From Magnetovibrio sp. PR-2 (GTDB lineage: Bacteria; Pseudomonadota; Alphaproteobacteria; Rhodospirillales; Magnetovibrionaceae): a stretch of 64,000 bases of DNA. Shown in pieces: positions 54,464 to 62,610 of this stretch (position 1 is the stretch's first letter; the number at the start of each line of letters is the position of its first letter). The notes below the pieces were generated by a model. It ran no database searches. It was not told where the DNA came from and saw only the letters and a list, made by a program, of their open reading frames with translations. Made by a program: the position numbers and the translations under genes. The stretch lies in the NCBI RefSeq assembly GCF_036689815.1, contig NZ_JBAHUR010000005.1:233501-297500 (forward strand), in the 5' to 3' direction.

Positions 54464-54636
54464 AGGCAAATCTTAGCACAGATTCCGCTTGGATAAACAG
54501 TTTGGAAACAGCACAATTTGTAAGGTTTTTTCGCAAGCCCCTGAAATAGCTGATTGATCAACTAGGGCTTTTCAAGTGCGTCATCAAAGTGTAAGATTCT
54601 TGCGTTAACGGAACCAAAATAGTGGGAGATATTACC

Positions 54637-54804
54637 ATGTCGCTTGAGAGCCGTATCGATTCGCTCAAAACTCGTCACCACGAACTGGAAAAGACCATCC
54701 ATCAACACGAAACCCAGCCATTCATTGACGAGATCGAAATTCACGCCCTCAAGAAAGAAAAACTAAAAATAAAAGACGAATTGGAGGAGCTCACCCACCA
54801 TTGA
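54637..54804 (+). CDS. YdcH-family (DUF465) small protein
   Basis: 55 residues. RIDSLKTRHHELEKTIHQHE followed by IEIHALKKEKLKIKDELEEL is the DUF465 helical hairpin. GGGAG precedes the ATG. Pairs of ydcH-like genes are common in this class; function unknown. A terminator follows. Confidence 0.88.
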   Translation: MSLESRIDSLKTRHHELEKTIHQHETQPFIDEIEIHALKKEKLKIKDELEELTHH

Positions 54805-54841
54805 CGAGGATCAACCGGTGGGGCTGAGGCCCAAGATATCC

Positions 54842-54877
54842 AAACGGCCTTCCAGCGATGGGAGGCCGTTTTCCTTT
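54842..54877 (+). terminator. intrinsic terminator
   Basis: AAACGGCCTTCC and GGGAGGCCGTTTT pair around AGCGAT, followed by CCTTT. Ends the YdcH-like gene. Confidence 0.75.
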
Positions 54878-54946
54878 GCTTGAATTGCGCGGTGGGGGAC
54901 TTACATAAATGAGGAGGGACGAATTTCTGGGTTGAGAGGAAATCCC

Positions 54947-55138
54947 ATGGCGACCTACGAATGCGAAGTCTGCGGCATGTCCGTCAACGCCACCTGCGGC
55001 AAGTGCGACGCACCTTTACAAGACGGCATGCTCAAGCTTGACGACGGCTCCGAAGTCGAAATCTCCGAATGCCCCAACGGCCACGGCAAAATCAAATCTC
55101 CGTTGTGTTGTGGGCAGGACATGGTGTGCAAGGCTTAA
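54947..55138 (+). CDS. small zinc-ribbon-like protein (8 Cys)
   Basis: 63 residues, ATG at 54947 with AGAGGA upstream. Cys at 6, 9, 17, 20, 42, 54, 55 and 61 plus His46 (YECEVCGM, CGKCD, ECPNGHG, CCGQDMVC), able to bind two metal ions. Likely a zinc-ribbon or rubredoxin-like protein; function unknown. Its last codons and terminator are repeated at 60656-60750, in frame with a stop (CCSQDMVCKA), at the other end of the accessory segment. Confidence 0.82.
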   Translation: MATYECEVCGMSVNATCGKCDAPLQDGMLKLDDGSEVEISECPNGHGKIKSPLCCGQDMVCKA

Positions 55139-55198
55139 GCCAAAAATAACGAAGACCTCCCCCATCAAAAAGCCCGGAGGTTTGCTCCGGGCTTTTTC
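55103..55198 (+). repeat. left copy of ~95-bp direct repeat (gene end + terminator)
   Basis: Covers the last codons of the zinc-ribbon gene and its terminator hairpin. Matches 60656-60750 at roughly 85 percent by eye, with conserved blocks CAGGACATGGTGTGCAAGGC, CCCCCATCAAAAAGCCCG and GGTTTGCTCCGGGCTTTTTC. The two copies bracket about 5.5 kb of accessory DNA. Confidence 0.85.
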
Positions 55199-57738
55199 CG
55201 TTTTGAGAGTGTCATTCCGATCCGTCTGCAGAGCGGCACACCCAGCGTGATCAAGAATTTTCCTCGCAGTGTGCCTTTGGCTGTTTTCACTTCACGCGCG
55301 AACATTTCTTGAGCCCAGGCCATGGCGAAACTGTGGTGGACGAACCGCGTAAGAAGGACAGATTTTTTCATTGCACAGGCCAACGGCTTGGCCCAAGCAT
55401 GATAGCCGATCATCACATATGGATCGCACTGGGCCAAATGCAGACCAAAGCGTTGGTCCGCAGCATAGATCTCGTACGGTAATAAGCCTTGGCGGAACAG
55501 TTCCGTGCAGATGACTTTGCCTGAATTTGGTCCTGCACTACCATCATTCGTATTGGCTTTTCCTCTCGATCGCTGCTTTAGGTTTCCTGCTGCAGTGATG
55601 ACACTGCCTTTGGCTGTTTTGTCTGTGCCGGTATAGCCTTTGGAGTTGTCTGTTGACCAACTGCCGGAATAATCATGCGTCGTGCCAATGCCATCATTTT
55701 GCCAATCATCAGGACCTCTATTCGATGTCGACGGTTTGGACGGGGCTTTGCGTTGCGCATTTTTGGAAACTTGCTGTTGTGTCACAGCTGCAGCTCCAAG
55801 CGTAATCGGTGTATTCGTAATTGGTGCATCATCATTTCTGAAACTTTGTTTTGGGGCGTCAAGAAAAGCGTTCTTCGCCGCTTGGGATTGCCCCAATGGT
55901 TCATCAGGCGTACCTAAAACCGATTGTTGAGTAAGGGAGGCTTTTGCTGTTGTCACAGCACCCACACCTTCTTCTTCGCGCATGGCTTGCTCCGTACGCT
56001 TTGCCTGTTCTTTGGCTTCCTGTTTTGCCATAGCCGCGCGTTGCTTGTTTGCCGCGCGCTCTTCGCGTTCTATTTCCTGGTCAATGCTTTTTTGAACGCT
56101 GGCATAATTCGAAGTGGGAGCAGAAGCTTTTTGGGCCTGCATACCGCGAACGGTGGCATTGCGGCTGGGTTCTTCCAACGCCGTAGTCCGTGTCGGTGCG
56201 GCGGGGCTGTTGTCGCGGTAGGTGTTTCCAAAAAACGATTTCACGGCGGCTTGGGTGAAGCCGTATTGGGGATGGTGTTCATTGCGATACGCACCGCTTT
56301 TCATCATCTCGCGCGTGGTATCTTTGTCCATCATTAACCCAGCCAAGGATGCGGCATCTGCATCCGTTTTGACGGCGCGGTTGTCGTTTGTCCGAACGGA
56401 TTGTAGACCGCTCACAGCAGCTTTCGTAGCACGCGCCGCGTTGGGCATGCTTGTACGTTCCGGTGCAGATGCCCACATGGCAGTCTCGGCCTTGGCGCGA
56501 TCTCCGCCGTAATAGGACGTAAGCCCATCCAAAAGGGCTGCATCGGATGGGGAACTAAAGTTGGTTGATCCTGCCGACAAGAACGCACCATCTGGGATAT
56601 TGGAAATGGTGACGCTGTCCATACCTTTAAAGTTGGTCGGCGTTTCCAAAGACAGTAAGTTTGGCTTGTCTTCATAAAGAACCTCGCCCGTTAAACCATC
56701 GATGACCTGCGTCGCCACACCTTTGCGCGCTTCAACAATGGCCGCTTCAAGTTCGGCTTTGGACATGGGGTTATCGACAGCTGTGTTTTCTTGCGAGGGG
56801 CCTGAGTAATTACGGGCATCGGCATAGCCATCAAACGCTTTTTGCCGTGCGCTTTCAGGTGTGCCGTTAGGTCGTGCAAGCTCTTGCATATAACGTGTGG
56901 ATGCGATCACGGTTAAAGGCGTAAAGCCATTTTTGGCAATCTCGGACCTCAACCCGGCAAGCGCTGTATTGCTTTTCACTTCTTGGGTTGAGCGATAGAA
57001 CACATCAGCTGCAAAAAGAGCTTTTTGATAATCAAAAGATGTAATCATGCCCGCCTTGCTCAAATCACGCAATTCACCTTGACGGCGCTCACGCATCAGT
57101 TTGGCATCTTGTGGTGAGCGTGTGACCTGTTGGTAGTTGCTTTCGTAGGACATTAATGTTGCGAGATTAAGAGGTTCTTCCGCCTTTAGTTCGTGTGTCT
57201 TCTTTCCAATTTCGACTTTTTCCCCGCCTAAATATTTCCCAAGTTTTCCTGCAGGGCCAAACTGGTTGACATTAGAGGCGACCATGACTTGGAATGCTTT
57301 TGAATCGATTAAGCTTCGAAAACCAGGGTCGTGTTTATAACGCGGATTTGACTGTGCCTGTTGAACGACGTTTGCGACACCGTCGACTAATATGCCGACT
57401 TGGCGATTGTCCAGGTTATCCACAAACGCTATGCCGTTTTGGCTTTTCAAATTCTCGTTCACTTTTGCGGCCAACTCACTTTCGACAAATGACGAATTGC
57501 CTTTTCGCCCCAGTTCTGTCGCCAATTTAGCGGCATCATTGCCTTTCAGCCCAACGGCCTCCACAAAGGCTTTTTGTGTATCGCGACTTTGTTCGGAAAA
57601 ATCCGTCTGCATTTGTCCGACCGACAGGCCGCTGTTTTTTGTGCCCGCGTGGCTAAGCTTGTAAACGTCGTCGGGCTTGGCTTCGCTATTGCCGACGAAG
57701 GAGTTGATTTCATCTTTCGTGATGGAAAGGTCAGTCAT
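55165..57738 (-). CDS. large multi-domain orphan protein with phage/effector-like ends
   Basis: 857 residues from the ATG at 57738 (AGGAAA seven bases upstream). The N-terminus (about 1-85) has VYKLSHAGTKNSGLSVGQMQTDF, a pattern I associate with lysozyme-like or phage-related N-terminal domains. A helical middle follows; then low-complexity linkers, a charged coiled coil at about 545-590 (EREERAANKQRAAMAKQEAK) and Ser/Thr/Gln-rich sequence. The last 115 residues (VICTELFRQGLLPYEIYAAD onward) form a compact domain seen at the ends of unrelated alphaproteobacterial proteins, as I recall. The final ten residues (KKPGANLRAF) are coded by the terminator hairpin, so the original stop was probably lost. 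No signal peptide. Secreted effector, phage-derived or structural protein are all possible. Confidence 0.7.
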   Translation of the reverse strand: MTDLSITKDEINSFVGNSEAKPDDVYKLSHAGTKNSGLSVGQMQTDFSEQSRDTQKAFVEAVGLKGNDAAKLATELGRKGNSSFVESELAAKVNENLKSQNGIAFVDNLDNRQVGILVDGVANVVQQAQSNPRYKHDPGFRSLIDSKAFQVMVASNVNQFGPAGKLGKYLGGEKVEIGKKTHELKAEEPLNLATLMSYESNYQQVTRSPQDAKLMRERRQGELRDLSKAGMITSFDYQKALFAADVFYRSTQEVKSNTALAGLRSEIAKNGFTPLTVIASTRYMQELARPNGTPESARQKAFDGYADARNYSGPSQENTAVDNPMSKAELEAAIVEARKGVATQVIDGLTGEVLYEDKPNLLSLETPTNFKGMDSVTISNIPDGAFLSAGSTNFSSPSDAALLDGLTSYYGGDRAKAETAMWASAPERTSMPNAARATKAAVSGLQSVRTNDNRAVKTDADAASLAGLMMDKDTTREMMKSGAYRNEHHPQYGFTQAAVKSFFGNTYRDNSPAAPTRTTALEEPSRNATVRGMQAQKASAPTSNYASVQKSIDQEIEREERAANKQRAAMAKQEAKEQAKRTEQAMREEEGVGAVTTAKASLTQQSVLGTPDEPLGQSQAAKNAFLDAPKQSFRNDDAPITNTPITLGAAAVTQQQVSKNAQRKAPSKPSTSNRGPDDWQNDGIGTTHDYSGSWSTDNSKGYTGTDKTAKGSVITAAGNLKQRSRGKANTNDGSAGPNSGKVICTELFRQGLLPYEIYAADQRFGLHLAQCDPYVMIGYHAWAKPLACAMKKSVLLTRFVHHSFAMAWAQEMFAREVKTAKGTLRGKFLITLGVPLCRRIGMTLSKRKKPGANLRAF
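55168..55198. terminator. bidirectional terminator after the zinc-ribbon gene
   Basis: AAAAAGCCCGGAG and CTCCGGGCTTTTT around GTTTG. On the minus strand it lies inside the last codons of the 857-residue ORF, which therefore reads through the hairpin. Confidence 0.85.
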
Positions 57739-57756
57739 GGTTAGATTTCCTGTCAT

Positions 57757-57787
57757 AAAAAAAAGCCCTGCACGGGTTGTGCAGGGC
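57757..57787 (-). terminator. terminator-like hairpin in the leader of the 857-residue gene
   Basis: On the minus strand GCCCTGC and GCAGGGC pair, followed by eight U, ending about 20 bases before the start codon at 57738. Either an attenuator in the leader or the terminator of a lost upstream gene. Confidence 0.75.
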
Positions 57788-57931
57788 AGTTAGGGTGAGG
57801 TTGTAGGTTATGGCCTACTATGGCTGGGTTTGGGGCTGGCGAGTTGTTACGCACGACTTAAAAGAAAATTCTGTTATTCACGGCTAAGCATTGTTGAGTA
57901 CAATTCAGCAACGGCATAAGGAGCTAAAATT

Positions 57932-58453
57932 GTGAAACAAACACATTCTGTTAAAAATATGTTCGGTGCGGTGTTGTTGGCGTTATCCGTATGTATTCTC
58001 ATCCCAAGTCAAGCAGCTGCAGAGTACTGTTGGGCAGTTGGGTGTGAAAACGACATTGGGTGGATCGCAATCAATAAAGGCCAAATCTATTCTAGTGGTG
58101 AGGGGACTCTCAACTGGGAATATCAATACGATCCCACGGGTAACGTTTTTAAGAAACAAGGTCTTCCCGACGTCAACTCAATCGCTATCACGCAACGCCA
58201 TGGTACACCACTTTTGTTGCCGGAAGAAAAAGTGGAACTCAATTCTGTAACGCCCGAGGGATACAGAACAGAGAGGGATGGTGTTATTGATCGCGAAAAG
58301 AAAAAGTGGAAAGACAAGCCTTTTCCCCGCAATGGCTACGATTATGGTTTTCCCATGGCCGATGGAACAAAAGTTAAAATCCTTGGGTACGACTTTACGG
58401 ACAAAGGACACCTCTTCGCCCTCGTCATCGTGGTGGAAGATGGTGGGCAATGA
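57932..58453 (+). CDS. small secreted orphan protein
   Basis: 173 residues, GTG start at 57932 with AAGGAG eight bases upstream. Signal peptide about 1-31 (ALSVCILIPSQAAA). The mature part begins EYCWAVGCENDIGWIAINKG with a Cys pair that may form a disulphide, and ends in beta-rich sequence with DGTKVKILGYDF. No family recognised. Divergent from the 857-residue gene; codon use is AT-richer than the core genes. Confidence 0.7.
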   Translation: MKQTHSVKNMFGAVLLALSVCILIPSQAAAEYCWAVGCENDIGWIAINKGQIYSSGEGTLNWEYQYDPTGNVFKKQGLPDVNSIAITQRHGTPLLLPEEKVELNSVTPEGYRTERDGVIDREKKKWKDKPFPRNGYDYGFPMADGTKVKILGYDFTDKGHLFALVIVVEDGGQ

Positions 58454-58623
58454 GGGCTTAATCGGCTCGACGTGATTCACAAAACACAAGTCCTGCATTC
58501 AGGCGCACGTGTGGTGGTCGTCAGGATATTACTTACCATAGCAACCCGCCCCAAGTCAAGCATTTATTCCTACATTCAGATTAACAGTCCTAACTCCCTG
58601 AAATTAAACAACTCCGTTTAATG

Positions 58624-58653
58624 AAACCATTGGGGTCGGAGTCAATTGATTTT
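58624..58653 (-). repeat. left end motif of the RAYT element
   Basis: AACCATTGGGGTCGGAGTCA followed by ATTGATTTT. It is an inverted match to the motif at 59441-59469, so the two bracket the transposase gene. Confidence 0.75.
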
Positions 58654-58658
58654 GATAA

Positions 58659-59381
58659 TTAGATCCGTCTTTTTCTTACCTTAGCTTGATAAGCCTTTGA
58701 TTTGCGATCTCCGCCCCTCGGTTTTGGCTCTGCGCGTCGCTTGGCCTTTTTTGCGATCTCAGATTTGAATTGATCGTTGCCGAGGACCCAGCCTTTGTTG
58801 GTGTTGGTGCGAATATCGTCCAGGGTGGCGGCGGGAATGCGGTCTGTGAACAGGTTTTCATAGGCCTCTCGCCTTTTCGCTTTGCTGCGCCCAAGAGCGA
58901 GATAGCAGGGGTGGGCGGACAAAAGTGCGTTGTCGGCACCAAGGGCGTTGTGGGTGTAGCTCGACCACGGATAATTTTTAGGCTTGCGCACAATCTTGGC
59001 TCTGACGGGGTTGAGCTCGATGTAGCGGCTGACGGTTAGAAAGTATTCTTCGGTGTCCACCACGGTCGATTTGTAACGGCCTTCCCACAGGGTGCCCGTG
59101 CGCTGATAGGCTTGATTGACATAACGCACATAATAGCGCCCCAAGGACTGCATCAACTGGCTAATCCCGGTTTTTGTCGACGGAGTCAGAAGCAAGTGCA
59201 CATGGTTGGTCATCAAAACATAAGCATGAATGGCGACTTGGTACTTCTCGCCGTACTCCTGCAGTTTTTCGAGATAGACAGCATAATCATCATCATGGAA
59301 GAAGATCGCCTGCCGATTGTTACCGCGCTGAATGATGTGCTGCGGAACGCCTGCAATATTGAACCGTGCCAGCCGAGCCAT
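58659..59381 (-). CDS. RAYT (Y1_Tnp) transposase, intact motifs
   Basis: 240 residues. N-terminus MARLARFNIAGVPQHIIQRG, HUH motif intact as His60 and His62 in MTNHVHLLL, catalytic Tyr in GRYYVRYVN (about 82-88), then RYKSTVV, YIELNPVRAKIVRKPKNYPWSSY. The basic tail (KAKRRAEPKPRGGDRKSK) is usual. Single-strand nicking and joining of end hairpins is expected. Flanked by inverted end motifs; more repeats of the motif lie 1.1 kb to the right. Confidence 0.93.
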   Translation of the reverse strand: MARLARFNIAGVPQHIIQRGNNRQAIFFHDDDYAVYLEKLQEYGEKYQVAIHAYVLMTNHVHLLLTPSTKTGISQLMQSLGRYYVRYVNQAYQRTGTLWEGRYKSTVVDTEEYFLTVSRYIELNPVRAKIVRKPKNYPWSSYTHNALGADNALLSAHPCYLALGRSKAKRREAYENLFTDRIPAATLDDIRTNTNKGWVLGNDQFKSEIAKKAKRRAEPKPRGGDRKSKAYQAKVRKRRI

Positions 59382-59440
59382 TGTGCTTTTCCCTTTTGTT
59401 ACGTCTGATGAAAAGCAATCTTACTCTAAAAGTTGAGGTA

Positions 59441-59511
59441 AATCAATTTACTCTGACCCCATTGGTTCTCATTTACTCTGACCCCATTGGTTCTCTGACC
59501 CCATTGGTTCT
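59441..59511 (+). repeat. right end array of the RAYT element, three copies
   Basis: Three head-to-tail copies of CTGACCCCATTGGTTCT; the first two are preceded by ATTTACT. They are inverted relative to 58624-58653. Confidence 0.8.
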
Positions 59512-59587
59512 TTAGGTTCGCCGTTTATTGGTTAAAATCACTGGAATTGGTCGTATCTATTGGCATGAGAATACCCTTTAAGAAAAA

Positions 59588-60466
59588 TTATCGTTTTGAA
59601 GAAAAAAGGCAGTTCGGCTGTTTCGCATACAAGCCGTTTGGACCGAGTTGATTGATGCTCAAGAAGTGTCTCAACGGCAAGCCAGATACACGTGCTGCGA
59701 CAATGACGTACCGATCATCTGCTTTCATGACCGCACTTTCAGCATAAGGCAACTGAGGGTTTGCAGGAGGGTAAGAGAATGCATCCGATGGCAAAAAACG
59801 AAACGCCAATACCTTTTTACAGCTGCTGGCATTTACAATGCGAAAACGTCCATCCCCAGATGGTGGGTACATTTCCTTGTCCCCTTTGTTCCCATAACCA
59901 TCAATGTAATAATGAGGATGACCACCTTGATGATAGAACACCACTTCACCATCATTTAAGATCCCATGTGGTAATTCATATACTTTAAAATGATGCGTTC
60001 CGTAAGTAGGGCTGGCAGCACCCGGCGTTACGATTTTACTTTTATGCGGAAAAAAATCGGGGCAGTTTTTATGCCACTCGGAAAATGCAGTATCGCCGTA
60101 ACTGTTGGCGCGAATATTCGGCTCGATGATCTCTACATCAACCCAATTTTGAATCTTTTTAAACACATCCGAGCAATAGGGGGCTTGATCTGCACCCGGC
60201 TTCAGCTCCCAGTCTAAGGTTGTCAGAATGTGCTTGAGGATCGGTTCTTTGCGAGCTTCTGGAACAAATGTCTTTTCCCATTCTGTCAGGCTAGAAATGT
60301 CCACAGACGAATAGTCATGCTTATACTCAAGCCCCTGCGGTGCGATAGGATCCGTCAGCAGTTCATCCGCGACAGCCGATGGGATGTGCAATAACAACAA
60401 GCTGATCAAAGTTAGAAAAATCAATGCCCTGTCAGCATCTGCATTCTTCAATCCCGAAACATTCAT
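59588..60466 (-). CDS. secreted orphan protein bracketed by RAYT-type motifs
   Basis: 292 residues, ATG at 60466, signal peptide about 1-33 (LIFLTLISLLLLHIPSAVA). The mature protein has Cys pairs (YCSDVF, KNCPDFF, SSCKK, PNCLF), His-rich HQGGHPHYYIDGYGN and ends in SSKR. It may be an enzyme or binding protein of the envelope; no family recognised. The gene lies between inverted motif arrays (59441-59511 and 60592-60638), as if carried as cargo. AT-rich. Confidence 0.7.
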   Translation of the reverse strand: MNVSGLKNADADRALIFLTLISLLLLHIPSAVADELLTDPIAPQGLEYKHDYSSVDISSLTEWEKTFVPEARKEPILKHILTTLDWELKPGADQAPYCSDVFKKIQNWVDVEIIEPNIRANSYGDTAFSEWHKNCPDFFPHKSKIVTPGAASPTYGTHHFKVYELPHGILNDGEVVFYHQGGHPHYYIDGYGNKGDKEMYPPSGDGRFRIVNASSCKKVLAFRFLPSDAFSYPPANPQLPYAESAVMKADDRYVIVAARVSGLPLRHFLSINQLGPNGLYAKQPNCLFSSKR

Positions 60467-60591
60467 TGAAAATCACCAAACCATTTCATCGTATTTTGAG
60501 TTTCACACAACGATGCACAACCTATAATCGCCACCGCCTCGGGTCAACGCCATTTTAATTGTACTATGTTTTGATTGTTCAGGTATCCTCT

Positions 60592-60638
60592 AGAACCACT
60601 GGGGTCAGGAACCACTGGGGTCAGAGTAAATCGATTTT
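60592..60638 (-). repeat. second motif array, two copies, opposite orientation
   Basis: Two copies of GAACCACTGGGGTCAG, the second running on into AGTAAATCGATT. This is the reverse complement of the motif at 59441-59511 with one A-to-C-type change per copy. Confidence 0.8.
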
Positions 60639-60655
60639 CGAGAATAAAATGATTA

Positions 60656-60750
60656 TTGTGTTGTAGCCAGGACATGGTGTGCAAGGCCTAAAGCCTAAAG
60701 ACGAAGAGTTCCCCCATCAAAAAGCCCGAAGGTTTGCTCCGGGCTTTTTC
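60656..60750 (+). repeat. right copy of ~95-bp direct repeat
   Basis: Repeats the last codons of the zinc-ribbon gene (reading CCSQDMVCKA then stop) and the terminator hairpin, with about 85 percent identity to 55103-55198. No intact gene precedes it. The rest of 60467-60771 holds only the motif array and AT-rich DNA. Confidence 0.85.
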
Positions 60751-60771
60751 ATTTCCGTGCGGGGAGGAGGC

Positions 60772-62403
60772 CTACAAATCCTCCGCCACTTCCCGCAATT
60801 TGAACTTCTGAATTTTCCCCGTAGACGTTTTCGGCAGTTCCGTGAAGACTACGTTTCTCGGGCACTTATAGTGTGCCAAGTGGTCGCGGCAGTATTGGAT
60901 GATTTCCGCTTCGGTGACTTTGCCTTCGAACTCCGGTTTGATTTCCAAGAACGCACACGGCGTTTCGCCCCATTTGTCGTCGGACTTGGCGACCACGGCG
61001 GCGGCGAACACGGCTTCGTGGCCGTTGAGGGTGTCTTCCACCTCAATAGAGGAAATGTTTTCACCGCCCGAGATGATGATGTCTTTGGAGCGGTCTTTCA
61101 GCTTGATGTAGTCGTCCGGCTGCATCACGCCCAAGTCGCCTGAGTGGAACCAGCCGCCGCGAAACGCATCGTTCGTGGCGTCCGGGTTTTTCAAGTACCC
61201 TTTCATGACGATGTTGCCTTTGAACATGGTTTCGCCCATGGTCTCGCCGTCGTTGGGCACGTTCTCCATGGTTTCGGGGTTGATGATCTGCAAGTCTTGC
61301 AAAACATGATAAGGGACACCTTGGCGGCCTTTTTTCAGGGTTTGCTGTTCGATGCTGAGCTCATCCCATTCCGGGTGCCACGCACACATGACCGCCGGGC
61401 CGTAGGTTTCTGTGAGGCCATAGACGTGGGTCACGTTAAACCCAGCCTTTTGCATGTTTTCCAGCGTGCTGGCAGGCGGCGGAGCGGCGGCGACCATGAC
61501 TTCGACTTTGTGGTCAAACGGTTTGATCTCAGCCTCGGTCGCGTTGATGACGAAGTTCAGCACAATGGGCGCACCACAGAAGTGCGTGGCTTTTTCGTCG
61601 GCGATGGCGGCATAGATGTTGGCGGCATTGATGCGGCGCAAGCATAGGCTGGTGCCCGCATTGGCGGCCAAGGTCCAGGGGAAACACCAGCCGTTGCAGT
61701 GAAACATGGGCAGGGTCCAGAGATACCTGGGATGATGGCCCATGTTCCAGCCGATCACATTGGACAGCGCGTTGAGATATGCCCCCCGGTGGTGATAGAC
61801 CACGCCCTTGGGGTTGCCTGTGGTGCCGGAGGTGTAGTTCAGCGCAATGGCGTCCCACTCATCATCGGGCAGGGCCCAAGGATAGTCTTCGTCGCCTTCG
61901 TCCAAAAAGGCTTCGTAATCTTTCTCCCCCAGCTTCGGGCCGCGCGCGTCGCATTGTTCGTCATCCACATCAATCACGGTGATGTCGTCGCGCCCGATTT
62001 TGCTCAGGGCCTCGCTCACCATGTCGGAAAACTCCGTATCGGTGATGAGGAACTTCGCTTCGCCGTGGTTGAGGATGAACGCGATGTTGTCGGCATCCAG
62101 ACGGTAATTCAGCGCATTCAAGATCGCACCCGTGACAGGCACGCCGAAGTGGCATTCATACATCTCCGGCGTGTTGGACAGCATGGCCGCGACCGTGTCG
62201 CCCTTTTTGACACCCCGTTTGGTCAGGGCGGAGGCCAATTTTTTGGCGCGGGTAAAGGTCTCTTTCCATGTGTAGCGGCGATTGCCATGAACCACGCTTT
62301 CTTTGTCCGGATACGTGCGGGCCGAGCGCTCAATAAAGCTCAGCGGGCTAAGTGATTGAAAGTTCGCAGCGTTTTTATCCAGATGTTGTTCGTAGATGCT
62401 CAT
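60772..62403 (-). CDS. AMP-dependent acyl-CoA synthetase (short/medium-chain type)
   Basis: 543 residues, adenylate-forming. Motifs: LNYTSGTTGNPKGVVYHH, HVYGLTETYGP, GGWFHSGDLGVMQPDDYIKLKDRSKDIIISGGENI and the final LPKTSTGKIQKFKLRE. The N-terminal segment RSARTYPDKESVVHGNRRYTW and HFGVPVTGAILNALNYRLDA place it in the acyl-activating branch for short or medium chains. Divergent from prpE, 207 bp away, so both are probably controlled together. Its terminator is the second copy of the 60656-60750 repeat. Confidence 0.92.
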   Translation of the reverse strand: MSIYEQHLDKNAANFQSLSPLSFIERSARTYPDKESVVHGNRRYTWKETFTRAKKLASALTKRGVKKGDTVAAMLSNTPEMYECHFGVPVTGAILNALNYRLDADNIAFILNHGEAKFLITDTEFSDMVSEALSKIGRDDITVIDVDDEQCDARGPKLGEKDYEAFLDEGDEDYPWALPDDEWDAIALNYTSGTTGNPKGVVYHHRGAYLNALSNVIGWNMGHHPRYLWTLPMFHCNGWCFPWTLAANAGTSLCLRRINAANIYAAIADEKATHFCGAPIVLNFVINATEAEIKPFDHKVEVMVAAAPPPASTLENMQKAGFNVTHVYGLTETYGPAVMCAWHPEWDELSIEQQTLKKGRQGVPYHVLQDLQIINPETMENVPNDGETMGETMFKGNIVMKGYLKNPDATNDAFRGGWFHSGDLGVMQPDDYIKLKDRSKDIIISGGENISSIEVEDTLNGHEAVFAAAVVAKSDDKWGETPCAFLEIKPEFEGKVTEAEIIQYCRDHLAHYKCPRNVVFTELPKTSTGKIQKFKLREVAEDL

Positions 62404-62610
62404 GGGCTTCCTCTCCCTGGGGTATTAAGTCCTGTTGGCGGTAGTCTGCCACATTGCTGCGTTGCAAAAAATACTCTTTTGTCGCAATATCCGCTCAGGG
62501 AGTTCGCCGGGCCTACCGTGGGGGTAAGGGCCGGGCAGCTAAGAAGACCTTCTGCCGCACACAGCCTCGGTTTAGAGGACCTCCTCAGGCAGAACAGAGG
62601 GAGACAAAAA
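62404..62610. promoter_or_regulatory. divergent region between acyl-CoA synthetase and prpE
   Basis: 207 bp with promoters for both genes. Contains a TTGC/GCAA pair (about 62463-62489) spaced by an AT-rich segment, possibly a regulator site for short-chain acyl metabolism. A strong AGGGAG ribosome-binding site precedes prpE. Confidence 0.35.

Larger units (their letters stand above)
58624..59511 (-). mobile_element. RAYT/IS200-like element
   Basis: Transposase gene plus its flanking inverted motifs: left end 58624-58653, right end array 59441-59511. The family motif GGGGTCAGAGTAAATTGA is typical of Y1 transposase elements in proteobacteria. No target duplication was determined. Confidence 0.7.
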
